Assembly (NCBI RefSeq): GCF_038630985.1
Contig: NZ_CP152049.1
Coordinates: 1,160,001 to 1,172,500, forward strand
Direction: 5' to 3'
DNA length: 12,500 nucleotides
DNA from: Paenibacillus sp. FSL H8-0548
GTDB taxonomy: Bacteria > Bacillota > Bacilli > Paenibacillales > Paenibacillaceae
Shown: positions 6,065-12,454 of the stretch, in pieces
Position numbering within the stretch: position 1 is the first letter of the stretch
How the letters are laid out: every line of letters starts with the position of its first letter
The notes under the pieces: model-generated
Database searches by the model: none
Told to the model about the DNA's origin: nothing
Seen by the model: only the letters and a program-made list of their open reading frames with translations
Translations under genes and position numbers: made by a program

Positions 6065-8020
6065 ATGAAAATGAGTGATCACCTATTGCTATGGAACCAA
6101 GCCTCGATCAAAGTGATGGATGTGCGTCACACGATCATGGAGCCAGGTGAGGAGTTGCGCTCCTACCGCTTGCCGACAAGCGCATTTGTGTACGCCATTA
6201 GAGGCAGCGCAAAGGTATGGCTGGATGGGACGGCATTCATTGTGGATCGATTTCATGTTTTGCATGGCGGCAAGGGAATGTGCCTGGATATTGCCGCCCA
6301 GGATTTTTATGAATATTACATGATTTTTTATAAAGCATTTCTCGCTCTGCCTGCCCGCCAGCCGCTGCTCAAGCTGATGGAGACAGACAATCCGTTTCAA
6401 CTCCAATACAGCTTTGTCCCGGAATATCCGATTCCTTTATATCACAGAGTGGAGCGGATGGAGCAGGAGTGGCTGCAGACGAGCATACTGGAGAAATTTC
6501 ATATTAAAATATTATTCTATCAGTTTGTATATGAGCTTTTGAGCCAGATGAGCAGACAAGGAATTCAGGGCAAAAAGGTGGACCTAGTCTCGCAGGCCAT
6601 TAGATATCTTCAGGAGAATTATGCGGATCGTGTCACCTTGGATGAGCTTGCCGAGCTTCTCGATTGCAGCGTGAGCTACCTGTCTAGAAAGTTCAAGCAG
6701 TCGGTGGGCAAGAGTCCAATCGATTATATGATTGCCGTTCGCATTGACAAGGCGAAGGAGCTGCTGCTGAATACGGATGCTACCCTGCAGGAAATTGCAG
6801 AGAGCGTTGGGTTCGCAGATGACAGCTATTTTAATCGGATGTTCAAAAAACAGGTAGGCATGTCGCTAGGGCAATATAAAGCAAGTGTTCAAAATAATCC
6901 TGCGGATCGTTCAAGATATGCAATTGTCCCACGCAAGCTCATACGTTATATTGGTAATGGTTATGAAAATCATTATCAATTAAAGAGAGTGGGTATATCT
7001 TCAATGTACAGAGGATCAAGAACACCAATGGCTGCATCATTATTGCTTTGTTTTGTTTTACTGTTAAGCGCTTGCTCGGCAGGCACGTCCAATACGAATT
7101 CAGCAAATGGCGGCTCAGCCCCTTCAAGCACGAATGTCTCAGCTACCGCTTTAACGGATGCAGCTTCTGCCGAAACTCCGAGAGTCGTTAAGCACGCGAT
7201 GGGTGAAGCGACAATCACAGGCACCCCTGAACGTGTCGTTATTCTTACTAATGAAGGTACAGAGGCACTTCTTGCCGTAGGCGTTAAGCCGGTGGGAGCC
7301 GTTCAATCCTGGATTGGCGATCCCTGGTATGATCATATTAAGGATGAGATGCAGGATGTGACTGCAGTTGGAGATGAATTGCAACCGAATATTGAAATGA
7401 TCGCCAGCCTGAAGCCGGATCTCATTATCGGCAATAAAGTCAGACAGGATAAAATATATGACCAGTTAATCCAAATCGCGCCAACCGTATTTGCGGAGGA
7501 TTTGGGCGGAGATTGGAAAATCAATTTCAAGCTTTATATGGAAGCTATCAATAAGACCGAAGAGGGCGAAAAGGCGATGGCCGATTTTGACAAACGTGTT
7601 GCCGATGTGAAAGCAAAGATTGGCAGCAAGGCAGATACGAAAGTATCGGTGGCTCGCTTCTCGGCTTCTCAGGTTCGGATTTATCAGAAGCAGACGTTCT
7701 CAGGCGTACTCCTGAACGATCTTGGCTTCGCACGTCCGGAATCACAGGACAAGGATTCGTTTATTGAGGTCATGTCCAAAGAAACGATTCCTAGCATGGA
7801 TGGGGATGTTTTGTTCTATTTTGTCACAGAGGCAGTCGGCAAGACGGATGCTGCCAAAGTGGTGGAAGAGTGGATGAATGATCCTTTATTCAAGAAATTA
7901 AATGTCGTGCAGAACAACAAGGTTGTGCAAGTCGATGAGGCGATTTGGAACACGGCAGGCGGCTACAAGGCGGCGAACTTGCTCCTTGATGAGATCGTTG
8001 CCTATTTTGACATCAAGTAA
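6065..8020 (+). CDS. AraC regulator fused in frame to a siderophore-binding lipoprotein
   Basis: One uninterrupted 651-codon frame holds two proteins. Residues 1-270: AraC family regulator with an N-terminal cupin-like part and paired helix-turn-helix (about 172-272; CSVSYLSRKFKQ and VGFADDSYFNRMFKK). Residues 273-313: linker, including ENHYQ (301-305) encoded by a Fur box. Residues 314-651: a complete FecB-type receptor with basic start MYRGSRTP, hydrophobic stretch, lipobox LSAC (Cys337), Ser/Thr/Ala linker and binding domain from about 390 (RVVILTNEGTEALLAVGVKPVG; IYQKQTFSGVLLNDLGF). The receptor half resembles hydroxamate-type receptors such as YfiY, a low-confidence ligand guess. If made whole, the single hydrophobic segment would leave the DNA-binding part in the cytosol and the receptor outside. 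The chosen ATG lies 14 bases from AAAGG (6046-6050), longer than optimal; a three-codon frame ATG ACT CAA TGA (6057-6068) overlaps it. The downstream permeases are its likely partners. Confidence 0.85.
   Translation: MKMSDHLLLWNQASIKVMDVRHTIMEPGEELRSYRLPTSAFVYAIRGSAKVWLDGTAFIVDRFHVLHGGKGMCLDIAAQDFYEYYMIFYKAFLALPARQPLLKLMETDNPFQLQYSFVPEYPIPLYHRVERMEQEWLQTSILEKFHIKILFYQFVYELLSQMSRQGIQGKKVDLVSQAIRYLQENYADRVTLDELAELLDCSVSYLSRKFKQSVGKSPIDYMIAVRIDKAKELLLNTDATLQEIAESVGFADDSYFNRMFKKQVGMSLGQYKASVQNNPADRSRYAIVPRKLIRYIGNGYENHYQLKRVGISSMYRGSRTPMAASLLLCFVLLLSACSAGTSNTNSANGGSAPSSTNVSATALTDAASAETPRVVKHAMGEATITGTPERVVILTNEGTEALLAVGVKPVGAVQSWIGDPWYDHIKDEMQDVTAVGDELQPNIEMIASLKPDLIIGNKVRQDKIYDQLIQIAPTVFAEDLGGDWKINFKLYMEAINKTEEGEKAMADFDKRVADVKAKIGSKADTKVSVARFSASQVRIYQKQTFSGVLLNDLGFARPESQDKDSFIEVMSKETIPSMDGDVLFYFVTEAVGKTDAAKVVEEWMNDPLFKKLNVVQNNKVVQVDEAIWNTAGGYKAANLLLDEIVAYFDIK
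6924..6952 (+). promoter_or_regulatory. Possible internal promoter for the lipoprotein half
   Basis: TTGTCC (6924-6929), 17-base spacer, TATATT (6947-6952) lie inside the fused frame, about 12 bases before the internal Fur box. Such a promoter would give a separate lipoprotein transcript starting near 6960. The hexamers are moderate matches and could occur by chance; their placement before a Fur box is the main support. Confidence 0.4.
6964..6978 (+). promoter_or_regulatory. Fur box inside the fused reading frame
   Basis: TGAAAATCATTATCA matches the 7-1-7 Fur consensus with one mismatch. It is translated in the fusion (codons for ENHYQ) and lies 25 bases before the internal ATG of the lipoprotein half, where an intergenic operator would be expected if the two genes were separate. 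Confidence 0.82.
7004..8020 (+). CDS. Alternative product: stand-alone siderophore-binding lipoprotein (internal start)
   Basis: Starting at the in-frame ATG at 7004, this frame encodes a normal 338-residue lipoprotein: MYRGSRTP (two Arg), a hydrophobic segment, LSAC with Cys24, a low-complexity Ser/Thr/Ala linker, then the binding domain. Everything needed for export is retained, which would be unnecessary if the protein existed only as the C-terminus of a cytosolic regulator. Upstream are AAAGAGAG (6982-6989, a weak ribosome binding site with long spacing), the internal Fur box and a possible promoter. A second ATG at 7028 follows AGAGGA but would drop the basic residues of the signal peptide, so 7004 is preferred. 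Whether it is made independently of the regulator half is not decidable here. Confidence 0.5.
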   Translation: MYRGSRTPMAASLLLCFVLLLSACSAGTSNTNSANGGSAPSSTNVSATALTDAASAETPRVVKHAMGEATITGTPERVVILTNEGTEALLAVGVKPVGAVQSWIGDPWYDHIKDEMQDVTAVGDELQPNIEMIASLKPDLIIGNKVRQDKIYDQLIQIAPTVFAEDLGGDWKINFKLYMEAINKTEEGEKAMADFDKRVADVKAKIGSKADTKVSVARFSASQVRIYQKQTFSGVLLNDLGFARPESQDKDSFIEVMSKETIPSMDGDVLFYFVTEAVGKTDAAKVVEEWMNDPLFKKLNVVQNNKVVQVDEAIWNTAGGYKAANLLLDEIVAYFDIK

Positions 8021-8038
8021 TTTGGCATATAGATGAGA

Positions 8039-8070
8039 AAGCTGACGTCGTGATCATCAGACGTCAGCTT
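8039..8070 (+). terminator. Hairpin between binding protein and permeases (terminator-like or mRNA-stabilising)
   Basis: A perfect 11-bp stem AAGCTGACGTC (8039-8049) / GACGTCAGCTT (8060-8070) with a 10-base loop lies in the 78-base gap between the fused gene and the first permease. The downstream tract (ATTTATG) is a poor T run, so full termination is unlikely. It may stop part of the transcripts or protect the upstream mRNA 3' end, keeping the receptor in excess over the permeases. Confidence 0.6.
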
Positions 8071-8098
8071 ATTTATGTAAGGAGAGGAATGAATAAGC

Positions 8099-9109
8099 AT
8101 GGCATTAGTGCTGCATAGCCGTAGGATGAAGCTGGCGGGGCTGCTCGCAGGTTTTCTTTTGCTGCTCGCGGGCATGCTCGCTAGTATCTTATACGGGATT
8201 CACACCTTTGGGGCAAAAGAATTATGGCTGGCTTATACGCAATTCGATGAATCGGATGCTCATATTATTATTACGAACACACGAGTACCTCGTGCGCTGA
8301 TTGCAGCAGCAGTAGGAGGAAGTCTAGCTATGGCGGGAGCAATTATGCAGGTGCTGACAAAAAATCCATTGGCGTCGCCCTCGATTTTCGGCATTAATGC
8401 TGGTGCTGTCCTATTTATAGTCATTGCACTGGCCATACTTGGCTCTTCACTCACCATGAACGGTATGGTTTGGATTGCTCTGGCGGGCGCTGCCTTTACA
8501 TCGCTGCTCGTATTTACACTGGGAATGCAAGGCAGAAGCGGATTTGAACCCATGAGGCTCACGCTGGCGGGTGCCTCCGTTGCGGCATTCGCTTCTTCTA
8601 TTACTTCAGGCATTATGCTCGTGAATAAGCAGTCGCTTGAAGCTGCGTTGTTCTGGATGGTTGGTTCCGTGTCGGGCAGGCAAATCGATCATTTGCTCAT
8701 TGTGCTGCCTTATCTCGTCATCGGTTGGGTTCTATCGTTCGGATTGGCAGGCTCACTCAATGTCATGGCTCTAGGTGACGACTCTGCTAAGAGTTTGGGA
8801 CAGCGCATGATGCTCATACGTGCAGCGTCCGTTTTGGCTGTAGTATTTTTGGCAGGTAGCTCGGTGGCTACGGCTGGTCCCATCGCTTTCATCGGACTGA
8901 TTGTACCTCATCTTTGCAGGTTTCTTGTCGGTAACGACTACCGCTGGCTGCTGCCCTATTGCGCTTTGAGCGGCGCGATTCTTCTCGTGTGTGCGGACCT
9001 CGTTTCGCGCTTCATTCTTATGCCTAAGGAAGTTCCGGTAGGTGTAGCAACGGCGCTGATTGGCGTTCCGTTTCTGATCCATGTGGCAAGAAGGAGGAAC
9101 CATGCCTAA
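8099..9109 (+). CDS. FecCD-family ferric siderophore ABC transporter permease (first subunit)
   Basis: A 336-residue polytopic membrane protein of the BtuC/FecCD family (usual length 320-350), forming half of the channel that carries ferric siderophore through the cytoplasmic membrane. Hydrophobic segments run throughout, consistent with about nine or ten helices. Family motifs seen: TRVPRALIAAAVGGSLAMAG then IMQVLTKNPLASPSIFG (about 61-98), and near the C-terminus GPIAFIGLIVPHLCRFLVG (about 264-282), the segment that docks on the ATPase. GGAGAGGA (8081-8088) precedes the ATG by 10 bases. It lies 78 bases after the fused regulator-receptor gene, across a hairpin, and overlaps the next permease by 8 bases. 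It resembles the YfiZ/FeuB type of Bacillus systems whose ATPase is encoded elsewhere. Confidence 0.94.
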   Translation: MALVLHSRRMKLAGLLAGFLLLLAGMLASILYGIHTFGAKELWLAYTQFDESDAHIIITNTRVPRALIAAAVGGSLAMAGAIMQVLTKNPLASPSIFGINAGAVLFIVIALAILGSSLTMNGMVWIALAGAAFTSLLVFTLGMQGRSGFEPMRLTLAGASVAAFASSITSGIMLVNKQSLEAALFWMVGSVSGRQIDHLLIVLPYLVIGWVLSFGLAGSLNVMALGDDSAKSLGQRMMLIRAASVLAVVFLAGSSVATAGPIAFIGLIVPHLCRFLVGNDYRWLLPYCALSGAILLVCADLVSRFILMPKEVPVGVATALIGVPFLIHVARRRNHA

Positions 9110-10103
9110 CACCCGAATGAGAAAAACAGTTTTAACGCTGGTCATTCTTGGCTTGGCGACGTTGGCTCTGTCGATTCTTTGTTTGTCTATTGGGGGGACG
9201 AGTATTCCTGTTAAGGAAACGCTGCTGTCTCTCATGGGGAAGAATGAAGAAGGAAGCGACTTAATTATTATGCAGTTCCGTCTGCCGCGTATCCTTGCTG
9301 CAATCTTGATTGGAGCTGCCTTGGCGGTTGCAGGCGCCGTACTTCAAGGGGTCATACGGAACCCGTTGGCTTCCCCGGATCTGCTTGGCGTAACAGGAGG
9401 GGCTTCCGTGGCAGTTGTTGCTTTCATGACACTGTTCACCGGTTACAGTATTCACTGGGTACCTGCGATCGCTGTCGTTGGTGCTTTTCTTACGGCGGCC
9501 CTGAACTATGCTTTAGCTTGGAAAAATGGAATATCCCCTTTCAGGCTTGTACTGATTGGCATCGGGCTTTCTACGGCCATGGGTGCACTTACGATGTTTT
9601 TGCTTATCAGCGGCCCCGCCTATCTAGCTCCACAGGTGCTGAACTGGATGACGGGAAGTATTTACGGAACCAATTGGAAGTATATCGAAGTGTTGTGGCC
9701 GTGGATTGTGCTGTTCATCCCATTATCTATCCTTTATGCCAAAGAGCTGAATGTGCAATCGTTAGGGGAATCGGTAGCGGTCGGTCTGGGGAGCAGACTT
9801 CAGCTCAGCCGTTTGGTTTTGTTGTTCTATAGTGTTGCGCTTGCAGGAGCAGCGGTGGGCGTTGCCGGCATGATCTCGTTTATCGGGCTCTTAGCACCTC
9901 ATATGGCTAGAAGGCTTGTCGGTCATTCGTACAAAATGGTCATTCCCGTGTCGGCTTTGCTGGGCGCTATGATATTGTTACTTGCTGATCTGGCAGGACG
10001 TATGCTCTTCCTACCGCTGGATATACCCGCGGGCGTCTTTACCGCCGGAATTGGTGCACCATTCTTTATGTATCTGCTGTTTAAACGCAAAGCTGTGGGA
10101 TGA
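9102..10103 (+). CDS. FecCD-family ferric siderophore ABC transporter permease (second subunit)
   Basis: The 333-residue partner permease of the same BtuC/FecCD family, expected to form a heterodimer with the preceding product. Motifs seen: FRLPRILAAILIGAALAVAG, then VLQGVIRNPLASPDLLGV, and the C-terminal docking segment SFIGLLAPHMARRLVG. LNVQSLGESVAVGLGS before the last helices fits the FecD/YfhA subgroup. An in-frame ATG at 9081 exists, but the ATG at 9102 is preceded by AGGAGG (9092-9097) four bases upstream and overlaps the previous stop codon by 8 bases, indicating translational coupling, so it is chosen. No ATPase gene follows; the next element is the terminator at 10235. Transport must rely on an ATPase encoded elsewhere, as for B. 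subtilis YfiZ-YfhA with YusV. Confidence 0.94.
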   Translation: MPNTRMRKTVLTLVILGLATLALSILCLSIGGTSIPVKETLLSLMGKNEEGSDLIIMQFRLPRILAAILIGAALAVAGAVLQGVIRNPLASPDLLGVTGGASVAVVAFMTLFTGYSIHWVPAIAVVGAFLTAALNYALAWKNGISPFRLVLIGIGLSTAMGALTMFLLISGPAYLAPQVLNWMTGSIYGTNWKYIEVLWPWIVLFIPLSILYAKELNVQSLGESVAVGLGSRLQLSRLVLLFYSVALAGAAVGVAGMISFIGLLAPHMARRLVGHSYKMVIPVSALLGAMILLLADLAGRMLFLPLDIPAGVFTAGIGAPFFMYLLFKRKAVG

Positions 10104-10234
10104 TGTGTCTGCTGCAGCATGACTTCACTTGCGAAAAGGTCCGTTTTCTCGTCTTATATAGCTAGGCGAAATGAAAGAATACGTTACTGGGAGCAGCTAG
10201 TGGTGGTTAATGGACTGGGTGGGGTTAAGGCATA
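10104..10234. other. Gap between permease and terminator
   Basis: Nothing supported is seen here. A short plus-strand frame (10119-10325) runs through the terminator hairpin and into the antisense of the next gene, has no ribosome binding site and resembles nothing known to me. Confidence 0.6.
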
Positions 10235-10282
10235 CCAAAAACGCGGCTATCCTGTATGTTTACAGAATAGCCGCGTTTTTGG
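10235..10282. terminator. Bidirectional intrinsic terminator
   Basis: A 22-bp stem (10235-10256 with 10261-10282) has a single C/A mismatch and a 4-base loop TGTT. The arms start with CCAAAAA and end with TTTTTGG around a GC-rich core ACGCGGCTAT, so a T run follows the hairpin in both directions. It ends the permease transcript on the plus strand and the guanylate kinase-like gene on the minus strand. Confidence 0.95.
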
Positions 10283-10311
10283 ATGGGTGAGCGACTATGA
10301 AGGAATTCATG

Positions 10312-10866
10312 CTATTCGACCTTAATGATTTCATGAACGCGCTGCATGGTCTCATCAAAATGCAAGCCATCATGGTTCCAGACGATGACATCTGCATGCT
10401 GCAGATAGGAGCTGCTCAATTCGACCTGTTCTGCTTTTTTTATTCGGGCCGCTGTATCTTCTATCAAGCTTCCTCTGAGTGTAAGTCTTCTTGCAATGCT
10501 CTCAACATTAGCACCTATATACACGGCAATGGTATCACGGTATAGCTGTTTGATAGCGAGAACGCCGGCTAAATCCAACACAATATGAGCATTGCTATTT
10601 TGATTCAATACCTCTTCGATGCTGGATTTTAAAGTGCCATAATAATGCCCGTTATATTCGGTTGATTCGATAAAAGAGTTGTCATGAAGCCCCTGCTTGA
10701 ATTGCATGATATTCATAAAGATATAATGGACACCATTTTCTTCATGCGGCCTAGGCGCTCTTGTCGTAGCTGTAATGATTTTGGGATAGCCGCTCTTGGT
10801 CAGCTCTTTTTGAATTTCGGATTTTCCTGACGCAGATGGTCCATAAAAAACGAATACTTTTCCCAC
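10312..10866 (-). CDS. Guanylate kinase-like protein
   Basis: A 184-residue nucleotide kinase of the GMP kinase family, which transfers phosphate from ATP to GMP or dGMP. Visible motifs, numbered from the chosen start: P-loop FYGPSASGKS near the N-terminus (instead of the more usual GPSGVGKGT); the GMP-binding motif TTRAPRPHEENGVHY; FIESTEYNGHYYGT; the hydrophobic strand ending in VLDLAG; and the lid/arginine region RRLTLRGSLIEDTAARI. Length is slightly short for Gmk (about 190-205). An ATG at 10902 would add 12 residues, but a GTG at 10866 has AAAGGGG (10876-10882) nine bases upstream and starts directly before the P-loop strand, so GTG is preferred. It is likely a paralogue of the housekeeping Gmk: the context is not the usual gmk-rpoZ one. 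It is divergent from the dGTPase-like gene and ends at the shared terminator. Confidence 0.82.
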   Translation of the reverse strand: MGKVFVFYGPSASGKSEIQKELTKSGYPKIITATTRAPRPHEENGVHYIFMNIMQFKQGLHDNSFIESTEYNGHYYGTLKSSIEEVLNQNSNAHIVLDLAGVLAIKQLYRDTIAVYIGANVESIARRLTLRGSLIEDTAARIKKAEQVELSSSYLQHADVIVWNHDGLHFDETMQRVHEIIKVE

Positions 10867-10901
10867 GTATGAATTCCCCTTTACAATTTCTTGATATATC
10901 A

Positions 10902-10931
10902 TTTACAGTAATGACCATATATTGTTAAAAT
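10902..10931 (+). promoter_or_regulatory. Promoter of the dGTPase-like gene
   Basis: TTTACA (10902-10907), 18-base spacer, TAAAAT (10926-10931), about 33 bases before the start codon. The control region between the two divergent genes is under 100 bases, so their promoters must be very close or overlap. Confidence 0.45.
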
Positions 10932-10964
10932 GGCTTTAACTTAAAGCGACTAGGAGCGACCCTA

Positions 10965-12278
10965 ATGATACTATACAATCACGCTGGCAATACCTTCTAC
11001 GTGGATTCGGATATGGAACGGCATAGGAATATGGATAATGCAAATCAGCGGGTTTCAATTCGCGATGATTTTGAACGTGATTTTGGACGCATAATTCATT
11101 CCGCAGCTTTTCGACGTTTGCAGTCCAAAACACAGGTAATCGGAATTGGCGAAGGGGATTTTCATCGTACCCGTTTGACGCATTCCCTTGAAGTATCTCA
11201 AATTGCCCGTGGAATAGCCACCACATTAAATGAAAAAAACAATATCTTAAAAAACTCTGACAGCAAAATTGATATATCTTTAATAGAAGCAGCCGCTTTA
11301 GCTCATGATCTGGGTCATCCGCCTTTTGGACATCAAGGGGAGCGCGCCTTGAACAAGTGCATGAGAGCTTTTGAGCTGAACTTTGAAGGCAATGCACATA
11401 CGTTCAGATTATTAACGAGCAGAGAAGATCAAAGTGAGACGGGACTGGATTTAACAAGAGCGGCCTTATTGTCGGTTTTGAAATATCCTGCCAGCATGAA
11501 GCTTGTGAATAATCCGGCGGAGACGGGCAAACCACCGAAAAGCAGCGTATTCGAAGAGGACGAGCACATATTTGAGTGGGTAATTAATAAATTCACTCCA
11601 CAGGAGAAGGAATATTATCTGCAGGTTACGGAGTCTGAAATCGGAAATCATTGGAAGACGCTCAACAAAACGTTTGAATGCTCCATAATTGAACTGGCCG
11701 ATGATATTTCCTATGCAACCTATGATTTAGAGGATGCCTTTAAACTTAATCTCATTAAAGCAGATTATTTATATGAAATTGTCCAAAAACATAAGTCCAT
11801 CTCTTCGGCTAGAATTTCAGATTCTCTTCATCGTTTTTTTGCGGATAGCAGCAAGAACGGCCAATCAATGAAACGTTTATTCGCAGATCTTGTGTCCGGC
11901 TTCATTCATGAGATTATAATTACGGAGCCGCAGCCCACCTTCACGTCTAATCGGCTGCGTTACAAAGCGGTTCTTGCCGAGGATGCGATGCAATTGCTTG
12001 AGGATTTGAAGAAGCTTGTCGCAGACCATGTCATTTTCTCGCAGAAGGTTCAGACATTTGAATGGCGTGGAGGTAAAATTATTGAAAAGTTGTTTGATGC
12101 GATGATTCATGATAAGAATCTGCTTCCTGAGGATGAGAAGCAAAGATGGAGCCGTACTTGCGACAAAGTGAATGCAAGGCTGGTTTGCGATTATATCGCC
12201 GGGATGACGGATACGTATGCGTTGAAAATGTACTCCCGGTTGTATGAAGCGGCCGGAGGGCATTTGTTTGATATCTAA
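10965..12278 (+). CDS. dGTP triphosphohydrolase-like HD-domain protein
   Basis: A 437-residue HD-superfamily phosphohydrolase of the Dgt family, which splits dGTP (or other dNTPs) into the deoxynucleoside and triphosphate. Motifs seen: the N-terminal signature FRRLQSKTQVIGIGEGD followed by HRTRLTHSLEV (His73 is the first metal ligand), AHDLGHPPFGHQGE (His114-Asp115 and His118), and ELADDISYATYD (Asp246/Asp247), completing the H...HD...D metal site. The C-terminal part keeps DYIAGMTDTYAL, a conserved element of the family. AGGAG (10952-10956) lies eight bases before the ATG. The gene is divergent from the guanylate kinase-like gene and followed by the next rrn promoter; no clear terminator is seen. 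Dgt-type enzymes adjust dNTP pools, and some act against phage by depleting dGTP; which applies here is unknown. Confidence 0.92.
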   Translation: MILYNHAGNTFYVDSDMERHRNMDNANQRVSIRDDFERDFGRIIHSAAFRRLQSKTQVIGIGEGDFHRTRLTHSLEVSQIARGIATTLNEKNNILKNSDSKIDISLIEAAALAHDLGHPPFGHQGERALNKCMRAFELNFEGNAHTFRLLTSREDQSETGLDLTRAALLSVLKYPASMKLVNNPAETGKPPKSSVFEEDEHIFEWVINKFTPQEKEYYLQVTESEIGNHWKTLNKTFECSIIELADDISYATYDLEDAFKLNLIKADYLYEIVQKHKSISSARISDSLHRFFADSSKNGQSMKRLFADLVSGFIHEIIITEPQPTFTSNRLRYKAVLAEDAMQLLEDLKKLVADHVIFSQKVQTFEWRGGKIIEKLFDAMIHDKNLLPEDEKQRWSRTCDKVNARLVCDYIAGMTDTYALKMYSRLYEAAGGHLFDI

Positions 12279-12328
12279 TTCATTAGATTAGGATGTAACA
12301 TACAATAGGGTGGAAATCAGAGTATTAT

Positions 12329-12388
12329 AGTTAATTTTAATATAATTCAAAAAAACACTTGCAATACTAGTATGATGCATGGTATATT
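12329..12388 (+). promoter_or_regulatory. Promoter of the next rRNA operon, with AT-rich upstream element
   Basis: TTGCAA (12359-12364), 18-base spacer, TATATT (12383-12388) with an extended -10 (TGG before TATATT). The 30 bases upstream are almost pure A/T (12329-12356), like the UP elements of strong rrn promoters. The boxA leader follows about 65 bases later. Confidence 0.7.
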
Positions 12389-12454
12389 CTATTTCTGGCC
12401 GAGAGACACACGCGGTCAACGAGAAAAACAAGCAGCACAAACGAAAGAATAGAT

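Noticed and set aside
8771..9235. 154-codon minus-strand frame
   Set aside because: It is antisense to the two permease genes, has no membrane segments or known motifs, and the plus-strand family match is unmistakable.
10119..10545. Two short plus-strand frames (68 and 82 codons)
   Set aside because: The first crosses a strong terminator, and the second is antisense to the guanylate kinase-like gene; neither has a ribosome binding site.
12341..12346. TATAAT as a second rrn promoter -10
   Set aside because: No acceptable -35 hexamer lies 16-18 bases upstream; it more likely belongs to the A/T-rich element before the promoter at 12359.
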